Assembly (NCBI RefSeq): GCF_014193655.1
Contig: NZ_JACHZQ010000001.1
Location: 1,178,001-1,242,000 of the forward strand
Direction: 5' to 3'
DNA from: Rhizobium sp. BK313
GTDB taxonomy: Bacteria > Pseudomonadota > Alphaproteobacteria > Rhizobiales > Rhizobiaceae
DNA: 64,000 bases
Part shown: in pieces, positions 35,682 through 45,514 of the stretch
How positions within the stretch are numbered: the stretch's first letter is position 1
How the letters are laid out: the number at the start of each line of letters is the position of its first letter
Made by a program: the position numbers and the translations under genes
The notes under the pieces: model-generated
Database searches by the model: none
Told to the model about the DNA's origin: nothing
What the model saw: only the letters and a program-made list of their open reading frames with translations

Positions 35682-37073
35682 TCACTTCGGCGCTATCATA
35701 GCCTCCGGCCGGACGATCGCATCGTAATCTTCTGCCGAAACCAGCCCGCTCGCCAAAGCCTCTTCCTTCAACGTCGTACCGTTCTTATGTGCGGCCTTGG
35801 CGATCTTAGCGGCATTGTCGTAGCCGATCTTCGGGGCCAGCGCCGTCACCAGCATCAAGGAGCGCTCCAGGCCGGCCTTGATATTGTCCTCGCGCGCTTC
35901 GATGCCGACGACGCAATTGTCGGTGAAGGAGACGGCTGCGTCGCCAAGCAAGTGGACCGACTGCAGGAAGTTATACGCCATCATCGGATTGTAGACGTTC
36001 AGTTCGAAATGACCCTGGCTGTCGGCGAATGTCAGCGCGGCATTGTTGCCGAAGATGTGGACGCAAACCTGCGTCAGGGCTTCGCATTGCGTGGGATTGA
36101 CTTTTCCCGGCATGATCGAAGAACCCGGTTCGTTTTCCGGCAGCGCCAACTCGCCAAGGCCGGAGCGGGGCCCAGAGCCGAGCAGGCGGATATCATTGGC
36201 AATCTTGAAGAGAGCGGCGGCGGCCGCATTGATGGCGCCATGGCTGAAGACCATCGAGTCATGGGCGGCCAGCGCCTCGAACTTGTTCGGTGCAGTGACG
36301 AAGGGCAGGTCAGTGATCCCAGCGATTTCGTTCGCCACCATTTCCGCAAAGCCGATCGGTGCATTGAGGCCGGTTCCGACGGCCGTACCGCCCTGCGCGA
36401 GTTCATAAAGACCCGGCAGCGTCAATTCGATGCGCTTGATGGCCGAGGCGACCTGGGCGGCGTAGCCGGAAAACTCCTGGCCGAGGGTCAACGGGGTGGC
36501 ATCCTGCGTGTGGGTGCGGCCGATCTTGATTATATGAGCGAAGGCGGCGACCTTCTTTTCCAGTGCCGTATGCAGATGTCTGAGGCTTGGCAGCAGGTGG
36601 TGAACGATCTGCTCGGCGCAGGCGATGTGCATCGCTGTCGGATAAGTGTCGTTCGATGATTGGCTCATATTGACGTGGTCGTTCGGGTGCACCGGCTTCT
36701 TTGAGCCCATGACGCCGCCCAGCATTTCGATCGCGCGGTTCGAGATCACTTCATTGGCATTCATATTCGACTGCGTGCCGGAGCCAGTCTGCCAGACGAG
36801 CAGCGGGAAATGCTCATTGAGCTTGCCGTCGATGACTTCCTGGGCCGCCTCGACGATCACTTTGCCGAGAGCAGGATCCAATTGACCCAGCTCCATATTG
36901 GCACGTGCGGCGGCCTGTTTGACAATACCCAGGGCGCGTACGATCGGCAGCGGCTGCTTTTCCCAGCCGATCTTGAAATTGCCGAGCGAGCGCTGAGCCT
37001 GTGCGCCCCAATAGCGGTCGCTTGGCACTTCGATCGGGCCAAAAGTGTCGGTTTCGGTGCGGGTGGCGGTCAT
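35682..37073 (-). CDS. fumC: Class II fumarate hydratase
   Basis: FumC is the iron-independent tetrameric fumarase. The 463-residue protein has [16 protein letters not shown] near residues 94-109, the [14 protein letters not shown] block near 127-140, [10 protein letters not shown] near 183 and the superfamily signature [15 protein letters not shown] near 315. It is full length. Having an oxidant-stable fumarase beside the iron-sulfur fumarase would let the TCA cycle run under iron limitation or oxidative stress. Confidence 0.96.
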   Translation of the reverse strand: MTATRTETDTFGPIEVPSDRYWGAQAQRSLGNFKIGWEKQPLPIVRALGIVKQAAARANMELGQLDPALGKVIVEAAQEVIDGKLNEHFPLLVWQTGSGTQSNMNANEVISNRAIEMLGGVMGSKKPVHPNDHVNMSQSSNDTYPTAMHIACAEQIVHHLLPSLRHLHTALEKKVAAFAHIIKIGRTHTQDATPLTLGQEFSGYAAQVASAIKRIELTLPGLYELAQGGTAVGTGLNAPIGFAEMVANEIAGITDLPFVTAPNKFEALAAHDSMVFSHGAINAAAAALFKIANDIRLLGSGPRSGLGELALPENEPGSSIMPGKVNPTQCEALTQVCVHIFGNNAALTFADSQGHFELNVYNPMMAYNFLQSVHLLGDAAVSFTDNCVVGIEAREDNIKAGLERSLMLVTALAPKIGYDNAAKIAKAAHKNGTTLKEEALASGLVSAEDYDAIVRPEAMIAPK

Positions 37074-37160
37074 TATCTCTGGTCCTGCTTTTCCGTTGAA
37101 AAAGGATAGCTGTCATATAGGTCCGAACAACGCTTAAGAAAACAGCGAAGGAGGGGCTTC

Positions 37161-37193
37161 ATGACTGTCCATGTCATGTTTTGTGAGCGATAA
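37161..37193 (+). CDS. Possible ten-residue leader peptide
   Basis: ATG at 37161 has a strong AAGGAGGGG four bases upstream and codes for MTVHVMFCER before TAA. A short hairpin follows. It could be a leader for the transpeptidase transcript, 300 bases downstream, or a chance site. No other support. Confidence 0.25.
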   Translation: MTVHVMFCER

Positions 37194-37396
37194 GGAAGGC
37201 CGTGTTCTTTTTAACACGCTCGATAGATATTCTTCACGGCGCTCTTATTGCCACTCAAAAACCGCGCGAAAACTCAATAAAAAATTAACTAATAATTTCA
37301 TAATTTTGTGTGAACTAAACCGCGAAGGACGCTTCCGCTTTCTCACACAAAGTTGAGGCATTGAACGAAAGGCGGGGTCTGGTCGTTTTCATTCTA

Positions 37397-37404
37397 ATGG
37401 TTAA
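37397..37404 (-). promoter_or_regulatory. CtrA-like half-site before the L,D-transpeptidase gene
   Basis: ATGGTTAA is the complement of TTAACCAT, the recognition half of the alphaproteobacterial cell-cycle regulator CtrA. It lies 89 bases before the ATG. By eye, the only other copy in the window is at 59485-59492. A single 8-mer can occur by chance. Confidence 0.35.
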
Positions 37405-37492
37405 ACGATGTTTGGAACATCGCGGCCGAGTTGATTTGAAAACAGCACCGTCTGTCTCGAAGCTACCGCATGATACGGGGACTGATTAGAGA

Positions 37493-39394
37493 ATGAAACT
37501 TGTCACCAAAGCCGCAGTATCCGTCCTGGCTCTTTCCTGCTGCATGTCTGCCGCGGGCGCGACATCCGCAAACGCCATGACCCTCATGGACTTCATTCGC
37601 GGCGGGCAGGGGCGCCAGCAGAGCACACAGGTCTCCGCTCCGCTCACCGCTAATCCGGGTCAGGCGGGCCTTGGCGTCAACGCGCCAGCGCAGACAAAAG
37701 AACCGCTTCCCACGGTCAGCGCGCCTCAATATTATACCTACAAGCCCGAGGCCATGCGTCTTGTGGCATCCAACCGTTTTGCCGATCCGGTGGTGACCGG
37801 AGCTGTTGCGGATGCGTCGGCGACGCCGGTTGCCGTCGATACCAGCGCTTCGCAGCGTCGTTATCTGACCGAAGCTCGCGTGATGGCGACGAATGACGTC
37901 GCCAAGGCGCTCGAGGCCTATTACGCCGACCAGAGCAAGCCGCTCGTCTGGGTTGCCGACAATGTTATCAATGACAAGGCGAAGGCCGCTATGGCTGTTC
38001 TGGCCGATGCTGGCTCCGTCGGCCTCGATCCGGCCGACTATGCCGTTCAAGCGCCGAGCTTCGATCCGGCGAGTGTCGATCCGACGATGCGTGACCGCGC
38101 CTTGATGCAATTTGAGCTTGCACTTTCCGGCAAGGTGCTGATGTTCGTTCAGGATACGATCCGCGGCCGCCTCGACCCGAATAAGATCTCCGGTTATCAC
38201 GATTTCAAACGTAAGGACGTCAATCTGACGCCGGTTCTCGGCCTGTTGCATGCAAGCCCGGATGTTACCGCCTATCTCAACAGCCGGAGTCCTTCGAACC
38301 AGGAGTTCATTGAGCTGAAGGCTGAGCTTGCGAAACTTCGCGGCGAAAGCAGCAGCGACAGCGCTCATATCACCATTTCGCTGAACGGCATCCTGAAGCC
38401 GGGCGGTAGTTCGCCCGAGATGGCCAACATCGTCAACGCCATCCAGCATCGTGGCTCGGATGCGCTGAAGGTCAAGAACGCCGTAACGCTTGCAGCCTAT
38501 AAAGGCACGCCGGACTATACGCCGGAACTCGTCTCGCTGGTCGAAGACTTCCAGAAGGAAAAAGGCCTGACATCAGACGGCGTCATCGGCCAGTCTTCGG
38601 TTCGCGCCATGGTCGGCGAAAACAACGACACGAAGATCCAGAAGCTGGTCATCGCTATGGAGCAGTTGCGCTGGCTGCCGGACGAACTCGGTCCGCGCTA
38701 CGTCTTCATCAACCAGCCGGCCTTCATGGTCTACTATCACAACAATAACCAGGAACAACTGTCGATGCGCGTCGTCGTCGGCGGTAAACAGCATCAGACG
38801 TTCTTCTTCGAGAACCAGATCCAGACCGTTGAGTTCAACCCGTTCTGGGGCGTTCCGCAGTCGATCATCATCAACGAAATGCTGCCGAAACTGCGTGCCG
38901 ATCCGAATTATCTCGACCGCATGGGTTATCAGGTCGAAGTCGGCGGTCATGCTGTCGCTTCGTCCAGTGTCGACTGGTACGGCTCCACCAAGAATGTCTC
39001 AGTCCGCCAGCCGCCGAGCAGCGACAATGCGCTGGGCGAGCTGAAGATCCTCTTCCCGAATTCGCATGCGATCTACATGCACGATACGCCGGAAAAGAGT
39101 TTCTTCAAGAAGGACATGCGTGCGCTCAGCCACGGCTGCGTCCGTCTTGCCGATCCGCGCGCTATGGCCGCTGCCGTGTTGAACACGACGGTCGACGATG
39201 TCGCAAAGCAGATCGCCACCGGCCAGAACAAGGCCGTGGCCGTGCCGCAGAAGTTCCCGATCTACATCGCCTACTTCACCGCCTGGCCGAACAAGGATGG
39301 CGTCGTGCAGTATTTCAACGATGTCTACGATCGCGATTTAGCGACGCAGAAGGCGCTCGACGCAACGACCAAGGCGCGCACGGCTCAGATCTGA
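37493..39394 (+). CDS. L,D-transpeptidase (YcbB/LdtD-like)
   Basis: The 633-residue periplasmic enzyme has a signal peptide (to about residue 28, TSANA), a helical scaffold domain, a peptidoglycan-binding segment (LVEDFQKEKGLTSDGVIGQSS in two blocks near 346-366) and a YkuD catalytic domain. The catalytic motif SHGCVRLADP, with the Cys nucleophile, lies near residue 549. It makes 3-3 cross-links between peptidoglycan stems, which in rhizobia are abundant and linked to polar growth. A possible CtrA site in its promoter fits that role. Confidence 0.92.
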   Translation: MKLVTKAAVSVLALSCCMSAAGATSANAMTLMDFIRGGQGRQQSTQVSAPLTANPGQAGLGVNAPAQTKEPLPTVSAPQYYTYKPEAMRLVASNRFADPVVTGAVADASATPVAVDTSASQRRYLTEARVMATNDVAKALEAYYADQSKPLVWVADNVINDKAKAAMAVLADAGSVGLDPADYAVQAPSFDPASVDPTMRDRALMQFELALSGKVLMFVQDTIRGRLDPNKISGYHDFKRKDVNLTPVLGLLHASPDVTAYLNSRSPSNQEFIELKAELAKLRGESSSDSAHITISLNGILKPGGSSPEMANIVNAIQHRGSDALKVKNAVTLAAYKGTPDYTPELVSLVEDFQKEKGLTSDGVIGQSSVRAMVGENNDTKIQKLVIAMEQLRWLPDELGPRYVFINQPAFMVYYHNNNQEQLSMRVVVGGKQHQTFFFENQIQTVEFNPFWGVPQSIIINEMLPKLRADPNYLDRMGYQVEVGGHAVASSSVDWYGSTKNVSVRQPPSSDNALGELKILFPNSHAIYMHDTPEKSFFKKDMRALSHGCVRLADPRAMAAAVLNTTVDDVAKQIATGQNKAVAVPQKFPIYIAYFTAWPNKDGVVQYFNDVYDRDLATQKALDATTKARTAQI

Positions 39395-39420
39395 GCAACG
39401 ACCGGCGTTTGAAAGTGACA

Positions 39421-39450
39421 AAGGCGGTCCCTGGGGCCGCCTTTTCCTTG
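39421..39450 (+). terminator. Terminator after the L,D-transpeptidase gene
   Basis: AAGGCGG (39421-39427) pairs with CCGCCTT (39437-39443) with further inner pairing, followed by TTCCTTG. It lies 27 bases after the stop. Confidence 0.75.
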
Positions 39451-39610
39451 TGTGATGGATGAATGCCAATGGCATTGGGGATAATTTGAGTGCGGCTTTC
39501 CGTCCCAGGCCATTCTCAATGGGTCACGAAAATTCAACGATAGCAACGGTTTGGTTGAGCCAAACCAGCTTCGTGATATAGCAACATGACATTAAAAGTG
39601 ACCGCGTTTG

Positions 39611-40285
39611 CTAGGCAGCCAGCAATGTGCGCACGAGTTCGGGCGTCAGCTCATCATAATGGGCGATCACGCGGCTGGGCCCCAGCGTTTCGACGCCGAC
39701 GTCGGAGTAACCGAAGGGAACGGCGATCGAGGGGATTCCGGCATTTTGCGCAACCAGAATGTCGTTAGCGCTATCGCCGACCATGACGGCGCAAGTGACC
39801 ATTCCACCAGCGCGCTCGATCGTGCCGATCAGATGCTGCGCATCCGGCTTGCGCACCGCAAAAGTATCGCCGCCGGTGACGACATCGAAATAATGCGTCA
39901 GGTTCAACCGCTCGATCAGTGTCACGGCAAGCTTTTCCAGCTTATTGGTGCAAACTGCCAGGCCGAAGCCCGCCGCCTTCAAAGTATCCATGGCATTGAC
40001 GATGCCGGGGAACGGCTTGCTGTCGCCAGGCATGGTCTCGGTATAGTGGGCAATAAAGCGCTGAAGAAGCGGCGGCAGGTCGCCAGACCCGAGCGCGTGG
40101 CCGCGCAGGCGGCAGGCCCGTTCGATCATCGCTTGCGCGCCATGCCCGACGAGATGTGTCAGGTTATCATAACCGACGGGAGCGAGATCGAGCGCGGCGA
40201 TGGTGTGGTTCAGGCTCGAGATGAGATCTGGTGCGGTGTCGACCAATGTGCCGTCGAGATCGAATACGACAAGGGGAGATTTCAC
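39611..40285 (-). CDS. gph: Phosphoglycolate phosphatase (HAD family), GTG start
   Basis: The 224-residue HAD hydrolase has motif I VFDLDGTLVDTAPDL near residues 7-21, motif II VCTNK near 115, the Lys of motif III in RKPDAQH near 149 and motif IV MVGDSANDI near 172. Phosphoglycolate, formed during DNA repair and by Rubisco, is the family substrate; other HAD substrates are possible. The start is GTG 40285; no earlier ATG is in frame close by. It is divergent from rpiA. Confidence 0.87.
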   Translation of the reverse strand: MKSPLVVFDLDGTLVDTAPDLISSLNHTIAALDLAPVGYDNLTHLVGHGAQAMIERACRLRGHALGSGDLPPLLQRFIAHYTETMPGDSKPFPGIVNAMDTLKAAGFGLAVCTNKLEKLAVTLIERLNLTHYFDVVTGGDTFAVRKPDAQHLIGTIERAGGMVTCAVMVGDSANDILVAQNAGIPSIAVPFGYSDVGVETLGPSRVIAHYDELTPELVRTLLAA

Positions 40286-40483
40286 GAGGAATCGACCTTT
40301 AGGTAAGAAAAAGAAGCAGGTCCTCCCGAGTTAGAAGATCGGGCAGACAATTGCAACGGAAGGCTCCGCAAGCTTCTTCGAATATGGTCGCGGTTTTCTA
40401 TTCTGTGCCGTTATTTTGGCTTTCGTTTGCCAGGAGAGCCGTGTAAACACCACTCCAACGTAACAATCGGGAGCAGGTGGCGT

Positions 40484-41185
40484 ATGGACGCCCGCCAAAT
40501 GAAGATCGAGGCTGCGAGGGCGGCTCTGGCCTATGTCGAGAGCGGCATGCGGCTTGGGATCGGCACGGGCAGCACGGCGGAAGAGTTCGTTCGGTTGCTC
40601 GCCGAGAAAGTGGCAGCAGGTCTTGTGATTGAGGGCGTTCCGACCTCCGAGCGCACGGCCAGGCTCTGTGTCGAACTCAGCGTGCCGCTGAAATCGCTCG
40701 ATGAACTTCCCGAGCTTGATCTCACTATCGACGGTGCGGACGAGGTCGACGGCGCTCTGCGGCTGATCAAAGGCGGTGGCGGTGCATTGCTGCACGAAAA
40801 GATTGTCGCGGCTTCGTCGGCGCGGATGATCGTCATCGCCGACGAAAGCAAGATCGTCGAAACGCTTGGCGCGTTCCCACTGCCGATCGAGGTCAATCCG
40901 TTTGGTCTCGTTTCCACACGTATCCTGATCGAGAAGGCAGCATCTCGCCTTGGTCTTTCGGGCGCACTCAACCTGCGCCAGTCGGGTGATGGCAACTTCA
41001 TGACCGACGGTGGGCATTTCATTATCGACGCATCTTTTGGCCGCATTCCTGATGCAGAGGCGCTGTCGATTGAGCTGCATTCGATTCCCGGTGTTGTCGA
41101 ACACGGGCTCTTCATCAACATGGCGACACTTGCGATCATTGCCGGTCCCACCGGCGCACGCACGTTGCAGGCGAACAATACATAG
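40484..41185 (+). CDS. rpiA: Ribose-5-phosphate isomerase A
   Basis: RpiA interconverts ribose 5-phosphate and ribulose 5-phosphate in the pentose phosphate pathway. The 233-residue protein has [12 protein letters not shown] near residue 25, [10 protein letters not shown] near 81, [12 protein letters not shown] near 94 with the catalytic region, and [12 protein letters not shown] near 168. A GCAGGTGG stretch precedes the ATG. The DUF2059 gene starts 13 bases after its stop, so the two are likely cotranscribed. Confidence 0.94.
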   Translation: MDARQMKIEAARAALAYVESGMRLGIGTGSTAEEFVRLLAEKVAAGLVIEGVPTSERTARLCVELSVPLKSLDELPELDLTIDGADEVDGALRLIKGGGGALLHEKIVAASSARMIVIADESKIVETLGAFPLPIEVNPFGLVSTRILIEKAASRLGLSGALNLRQSGDGNFMTDGGHFIIDASFGRIPDAEALSIELHSIPGVVEHGLFINMATLAIIAGPTGARTLQANNT

Positions 41186-41198
41186 GAGCACTGAACTC

Positions 41199-41768
41199 AT
41201 GATCAAAATAGCGGGTCTTGGCCGTTTTGCCGCTGCAACCATCGTTCTTTCAGGCATCGCGCTCGGTTCCGCCAGCGCTCAGGAAGTCACGGAAGATCAG
41301 ATCAAGGCTGCACGGGCTGCCATCAACGCACTCGGCATCACGAACCAGTTCGACAACATCCTGCCGAATCTCGCCGAACAGTTGAAGAGCACGATGATCC
41401 AGGCGAACCCGAACTTCGGTGACGCCATCAATTCGACCGTCGATGCCACGGCTCTCGCTCTCGCACCGCGCCGTGCCGATCTCGAACGGGAAGCCGCTGT
41501 AACCTATGCGAAGGCTTTCACCGCCGACGAGCTAAAGGCGATTGCCGACTTCTATAACTCGCCGACCGGCAAGAAGCTTCTCAAGGACGGCCCGATTGCA
41601 ACGCGTGCGCTCTACAAGGCCGCCGATATATGGGGTCAGGGTATCTCCCGCGATCTCGCCAACCAGAGCAATGATGCGTTGCAGAAGGTTGTGAAGGTGC
41701 CTGTCAATCCTCCGGCGACCGACGGCGCCAACAACGCTCAGCCGGCACCGGCACCGGCAAAGAAATAA
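41199..41768 (+). CDS. Secreted DUF2059 protein
   Basis: The 189-residue protein has a signal peptide (FAAATIVLSGIALGSASA, cleaved near residue 27) and a helical DUF2059 domain with TKAFTADELKAIADFYNSPTGKK-like sequence near residues 108-128 (the start reads TYAKAF). The tail is rich in Pro and Ala. Function is unknown, and it is presumably periplasmic. TAGGAGCA precedes the ATG. It follows rpiA closely and ends at a strong terminator (41844-41876). Confidence 0.88.
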   Translation: MIKIAGLGRFAAATIVLSGIALGSASAQEVTEDQIKAARAAINALGITNQFDNILPNLAEQLKSTMIQANPNFGDAINSTVDATALALAPRRADLEREAAVTYAKAFTADELKAIADFYNSPTGKKLLKDGPIATRALYKAADIWGQGISRDLANQSNDALQKVVKVPVNPPATDGANNAQPAPAPAKK

Positions 41769-41843
41769 GCGCGATCCCTTGCCGTGATCCTATCCGCAAA
41801 CGTGGCGTCCGTTTCGGGATCATGGATTGGACCCTAGAATTTC

Positions 41844-41876
41844 AAAGCCCGGGTATCGCTCCGGGCTTTTCTTTTT
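41844..41876 (+). terminator. Intrinsic terminator of the rpiA-DUF2059 unit
   Basis: AAAGCCCGG (41844-41852) pairs perfectly with CCGGGCTTT (41861-41869); the following TTCTTTTT completes a good U-tract. It lies between DUF2059 and gor. Confidence 0.88.
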
Positions 41877-41934
41877 GCTGCTTGAAATCCTATATCAGTG
41901 CCGACCCTTATCTTTATTTTTGCAGGAGTATCCG

Positions 41935-43320
41935 ATGCCTTCGTTTGATTTCGATCTTTTCGTCATTGGCGGCGGTTCGGGGGGGGTGCGAGGTGCGCGC
42001 GTTGCCGCGTCGCTCGGCAAGAAGGTCGGCATCGCGGAGGAGTACCGTTATGGCGGCACCTGCGTCATCCGCGGCTGCGTGCCGAAGAAGCTCTTCGTCT
42101 ACGCCTCGCAATATAGCGAGCATTTTGAGGACGCGGCCGGCTTCGGATGGACGGTCGGCGAAAGCACATTCGACTGGAAGAAGCTGATCGAGGCGAAGGA
42201 TAAAGAAATCGCCCGCCTGGAGGGACTCTACCGGAAAGGTCTCGACAACGCCAAGGCCGAGATCTTCGATACACGCGCCGAATTGGTCGATGCCCATACG
42301 ATCCGCCTGCTCAAGACCGGCAGAACCGTCACCGCTGAAACGATCGTCGTCGCCACCGGCGGCACGCCGAACCTGCATCCGGCGCTGCCCGGCCACGAGT
42401 TCTGCATCTCTTCCAACGAGGCTTTCCACCTGGAAGAACTGCCGAAATCGATCTTGATTGCCGGCGGCGGCTACATTGCTGTGGAATTCGCCAACATCTT
42501 CCACGGGCTCGGCGTCGAGACGACATTGATCTATCGCGGCGCTGAGATCCTGTCGCGTTTCGACCAGGACCTGCGCAAGGGCCTGCATGAGGCAATGGAG
42601 GGCAAAGGCATACATGTCCTCTGCCATGACATCATCGAAAGCGTGACGAAGACGGAAGACGGCCTGAGCGTTCGGACAAAGAACGACAAGGTGCTGAAGG
42701 TAGACACCGTGATGCTGGCGCTCGGCCGCACGCCGAATACCAAGAATATCGGGCTCGAAGCTGCCGGTGTGGCGGTCAACGAGCTCGGCGCTATCGTCGT
42801 CGATGAGTATTCGCGTACCTCGGTTCCGAACATCTATGCGCTTGGCGATGTCACCGACCGGGTACAGTTGACGCCAGTGGCGATCCATGAGGCCATGTGT
42901 TTCATTGAAACCGTCTACAAGAACAATCCGACCCGTCCCGATCACGAACTGATCCCGACCGCCGTCTTCTCCCAGCCGGAGATCGGCACGGTGGGCCTGA
43001 CCGAAGAGGACGCCGCCAAGCGTTATGCGGAACTCGAAGTCTATCGCGCCCAGTTCCGGCCGATGAAGGCGACACTGTCGGGCCGTAGCGAGAAGATGAT
43101 GATGAAGTTGATCGTCAATGCTGCCGATCGCAAGGTGGTCGGCGCACACATTCTCGGCCATGACGCCGGCGAGATGGCGCAATTGCTTGGCATCCCTGTG
43201 AAGGCCGGCTGCACCAAGGAAGATTTCGACCGCACCATGGCCGTTCACCCGACAGCCTCCGAAGAGCTGGTGACGATGTATACGCCGAGCTATCGCATCC
43301 GCAACGGCGAGCGCGTATAA
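41935..43320 (+). CDS. gor: Glutathione-disulfide reductase
   Basis: Gor reduces glutathione disulfide with NADPH and FAD. The 461-residue protein has FAD motif FVIGGGSGGVRGARVA near the start, the redox pair GGTCVIRGCVPKK near 40-52, the second nucleotide site IAGGGYIAVEFA near 173, ALGDVTDRVQLTPVA near 302 and the active-site HPTASEEL near 440. CAGGAG precedes the ATG. It maintains the glutathione pool used by GST-type enzymes such as the one at 12985-13677. Confidence 0.95.
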   Translation: MPSFDFDLFVIGGGSGGVRGARVAASLGKKVGIAEEYRYGGTCVIRGCVPKKLFVYASQYSEHFEDAAGFGWTVGESTFDWKKLIEAKDKEIARLEGLYRKGLDNAKAEIFDTRAELVDAHTIRLLKTGRTVTAETIVVATGGTPNLHPALPGHEFCISSNEAFHLEELPKSILIAGGGYIAVEFANIFHGLGVETTLIYRGAEILSRFDQDLRKGLHEAMEGKGIHVLCHDIIESVTKTEDGLSVRTKNDKVLKVDTVMLALGRTPNTKNIGLEAAGVAVNELGAIVVDEYSRTSVPNIYALGDVTDRVQLTPVAIHEAMCFIETVYKNNPTRPDHELIPTAVFSQPEIGTVGLTEEDAAKRYAELEVYRAQFRPMKATLSGRSEKMMMKLIVNAADRKVVGAHILGHDAGEMAQLLGIPVKAGCTKEDFDRTMAVHPTASEELVTMYTPSYRIRNGERV

Positions 43321-43468
43321 GGAATAGCGCAGTAATTCCACCGCGCATAAAAGACGATCTCCAATAGATGGTCCGCCTTTGCAAGCTGCGGGCAAAGGTT
43401 TATAAGCGCGCGTTATTTACGACGGCGGGGCACTTGGCGAAGACCGGGTGCGGAAACAGGTGAGTGAG

Positions 43469-44842
43469 ATGGCAGAGAATTGGACACCGAGCAGTTGGCG
43501 GCAAAAACCGATCCAGCAGGTGCCGGAATATCCGGATCAGGCGGCGCTGGCAGCCACGGAAGCACAGCTTGCAAGCTATCCGCCGCTCGTTTTTGCCGGT
43601 GAAGCTCGTCGTCTGAAGGCGCATCTTGCCAATGTTGCCGAAGGCAACGGTTTCCTGCTGCAGGGTGGCGACTGTGCCGAAAGCTTCGCCGAGCATGGCG
43701 CGGATACGATCCGCGACTTCTTCCGCGCCTTCCTGCAGATGGCCGTCGTTTTGACCTTTGGTGCGCAACTGCCTGTCGTAAAGGTCGGTCGTATTGCCGG
43801 TCAGTTCGCCAAGCCGCGCTCTTCGGGCATCGAGACCCAGAATGGTGTGTCGCTGCCGAGCTACCGCGGCGACATCATCAACGGCATTGAATTCACCGAA
43901 GAAGCGCGTATCCCCAATCCGGAACGGCAACTGATGGCCTACCGCCAGTCGGCCGCGACGCTAAACCTGCTGCGCGCCTTTGCCATGGGTGGCTATGCCA
44001 ATCTGGAGAATGTTCAGAAGTGGATGCTCGGCTTCGTCAAGGATAGCCCGCAGGGCGAGCGCTACCGCAAGCTTGCCGATCGTATCGGCGAGACCATGGA
44101 TTTCATGAGAGCGATCGGCATCACCGCCGAGAGCAATGCAAGCCTGCGCGAGACCGATTTCTTCACCAGCCATGAGGCCCTGCTGCTCGGCTATGAGGAA
44201 GCGTTCACGCGCGTCGACTCCACTTCGGGCGACTGGTACGCCACCTCCGGCCACATGATCTGGATCGGCGACCGCACGCGTCAGGCCGACCATGCGCATG
44301 TCGAATATTTCCGCGGCATCAAGAATCCGCTTGGCCTGAAATGCGGTCCTTCACTGCAAGCTGACGATTTGCTCAACCTGATCGATATTCTGAACCCGGC
44401 CAACGAAGCCGGGCGCCTGACGCTGATCTGCCGCTTCGGCCATGACAAGGTCGCCGACAACCTGCCGCGCCTCATTCGAGCCGTGGAGCGCGAAGGCCGC
44501 AAGGTCGTCTGGTCTTGCGATCCGATGCATGGCAACACGATCACGCTCAACAACTACAAGACCCGGCCGTTCGAGCGCATCCTGTCGGAAGTCGAAAGCT
44601 TCTTCCAGATTCACCGCGCCGAAGGCACGCATCCGGGCGGCATCCACATCGAGATGACCGGCAAGGACGTGACCGAATGCACGGGCGGCGCCCGCGCCGT
44701 CACGGCCGACGATCTGCAGGATCGCTACCATACCCATTGCGACCCGCGCCTCAATGCCGATCAGGCCCTGGAACTTGCCTTCCTGCTCGCTGAACGCATG
44801 AAGGGCGGTCGCGACGAAAAGCGCCTGCGCGCGCACGGCTGA
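43469..44842 (+). CDS. Class II 3-deoxy-7-phosphoheptulonate synthase (DAHP synthase)
   Basis: The enzyme condenses phosphoenolpyruvate and erythrose 4-phosphate, the first step of aromatic amino-acid synthesis. The 457-residue protein is the plant/bacterial class II type, with [15 protein letters not shown] near residues 64-78, [14 protein letters not shown] near 105, [12 protein letters not shown] near 233, [10 protein letters not shown] near 348 and ECTGGARA near 402. In-frame GTG 43448 is an alternative start, but ATG 43469 is preferred as the first residue of the conserved WTPSSWR segment. Confidence 0.94.
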   Translation: MAENWTPSSWRQKPIQQVPEYPDQAALAATEAQLASYPPLVFAGEARRLKAHLANVAEGNGFLLQGGDCAESFAEHGADTIRDFFRAFLQMAVVLTFGAQLPVVKVGRIAGQFAKPRSSGIETQNGVSLPSYRGDIINGIEFTEEARIPNPERQLMAYRQSAATLNLLRAFAMGGYANLENVQKWMLGFVKDSPQGERYRKLADRIGETMDFMRAIGITAESNASLRETDFFTSHEALLLGYEEAFTRVDSTSGDWYATSGHMIWIGDRTRQADHAHVEYFRGIKNPLGLKCGPSLQADDLLNLIDILNPANEAGRLTLICRFGHDKVADNLPRLIRAVEREGRKVVWSCDPMHGNTITLNNYKTRPFERILSEVESFFQIHRAEGTHPGGIHIEMTGKDVTECTGGARAVTADDLQDRYHTHCDPRLNADQALELAFLLAERMKGGRDEKRLRAHG

Positions 44843-44867
44843 TAGCGAGCCATCGAGACATCATTTG

Positions 44868-44902
44868 CAAACGGGCCGGCTCATACCGGCCCGTTTGCTT
44901 TT
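44868..44902 (+). terminator. Terminator after the DAHP synthase gene
   Basis: CAAACGGGCCGG (44868-44879) and CCGGCCCGTTTG (44886-44897) form a perfect 12-base stem, loop CTCATA, followed by CTTTTG. Confidence 0.85.
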
Positions 44903-45001
44903 GTGCTTTCGCAATCAATCTCGCTGAAGCCTGCTTCATTTCTTTGCATTTGACGCAAGCGGCATTGTCGTCAAGGTTGTAAAGAAAAGAGAGGGTTCAG
45001 C

Positions 45002-45427
45002 ATGAATGACGAACACACCGGCGCTTGCCTTTGCGGCAGCGTACGTTTCAAGACACATGGCGCGTTGCGAGAGGTTGTCGCTTGTCATTGTTCGCAGTGC
45101 CGCAAGCAGACCGGATTTTATTACGCTGCGACCAATGTTCCACTCGACAACATCACGATCGAAGGTGAAGACGCGATCACCTGGTACCGCGCCAGCTCCT
45201 TTGCCCGCCGCGGCTTCTGCCGAACCTGCGGTTCGGCGCTTTTCTGGGTGGCTGATGGCGCCGGGGAAATCTCGATCATGGCCGGGCTTTTCGATCAACC
45301 CAGCGACCTGAAACTGGCCTACCACATCTATTGCGCCGATAAGGGCGATTTTTACGAAATCGACGACGGGCTGCCACAATACAAGCAGGGGCGGCCGGGA
45401 TTGCTGACGGCGGGGCCTTCCGACTAG
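45002..45427 (+). CDS. GFA (CENP-V/Mss4-like) zinc-binding family protein
   Basis: The 141-residue protein has the seven-Cys zinc pattern of the GFA family: CLCGSVRF near residue 9, CHCSQCRKQTG near 29-39 and FCRTCGSALFW near 75. It is named for glutathione-dependent formaldehyde-activating enzyme, but for most members that activity is unproven. It stands alone, and AGAGAGGG precedes the ATG. Confidence 0.88.
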   Translation: MNDEHTGACLCGSVRFKTHGALREVVACHCSQCRKQTGFYYAATNVPLDNITIEGEDAITWYRASSFARRGFCRTCGSALFWVADGAGEISIMAGLFDQPSDLKLAYHIYCADKGDFYEIDDGLPQYKQGRPGLLTAGPSD

Positions 45428-45514
45428 GTTATTCCTGAAGTGCGGCGTGTGCGGCAAGAGCCCCACACGTGCAGCTAGGTCAGCAGCATCACTACTGCTC
45501 GGTGCTTCGACGGT

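Larger units (their letters stand above)
37074..37492. other. 419-base promoter region between fumC and the L,D-transpeptidase gene
   Basis: It contains AAGGAGGGG (37148-37156) before a ten-codon frame (37161-37193), then a small hairpin CGTGTT/AACACG (37201-37218), an AT-rich stretch near 37265-37315, and ATGGTTAA (37397-37404), the complement of the CtrA half-site TTAACCAT. No RNA gene is recognised. Confidence 0.45.

Noticed and set aside
37171..37356. 61-codon frame upstream of the L,D-transpeptidase
   Set aside because: AT-rich composition unlike neighbouring genes and ribosome spacing too long; the ten-codon frame at 37161 uses that site better.
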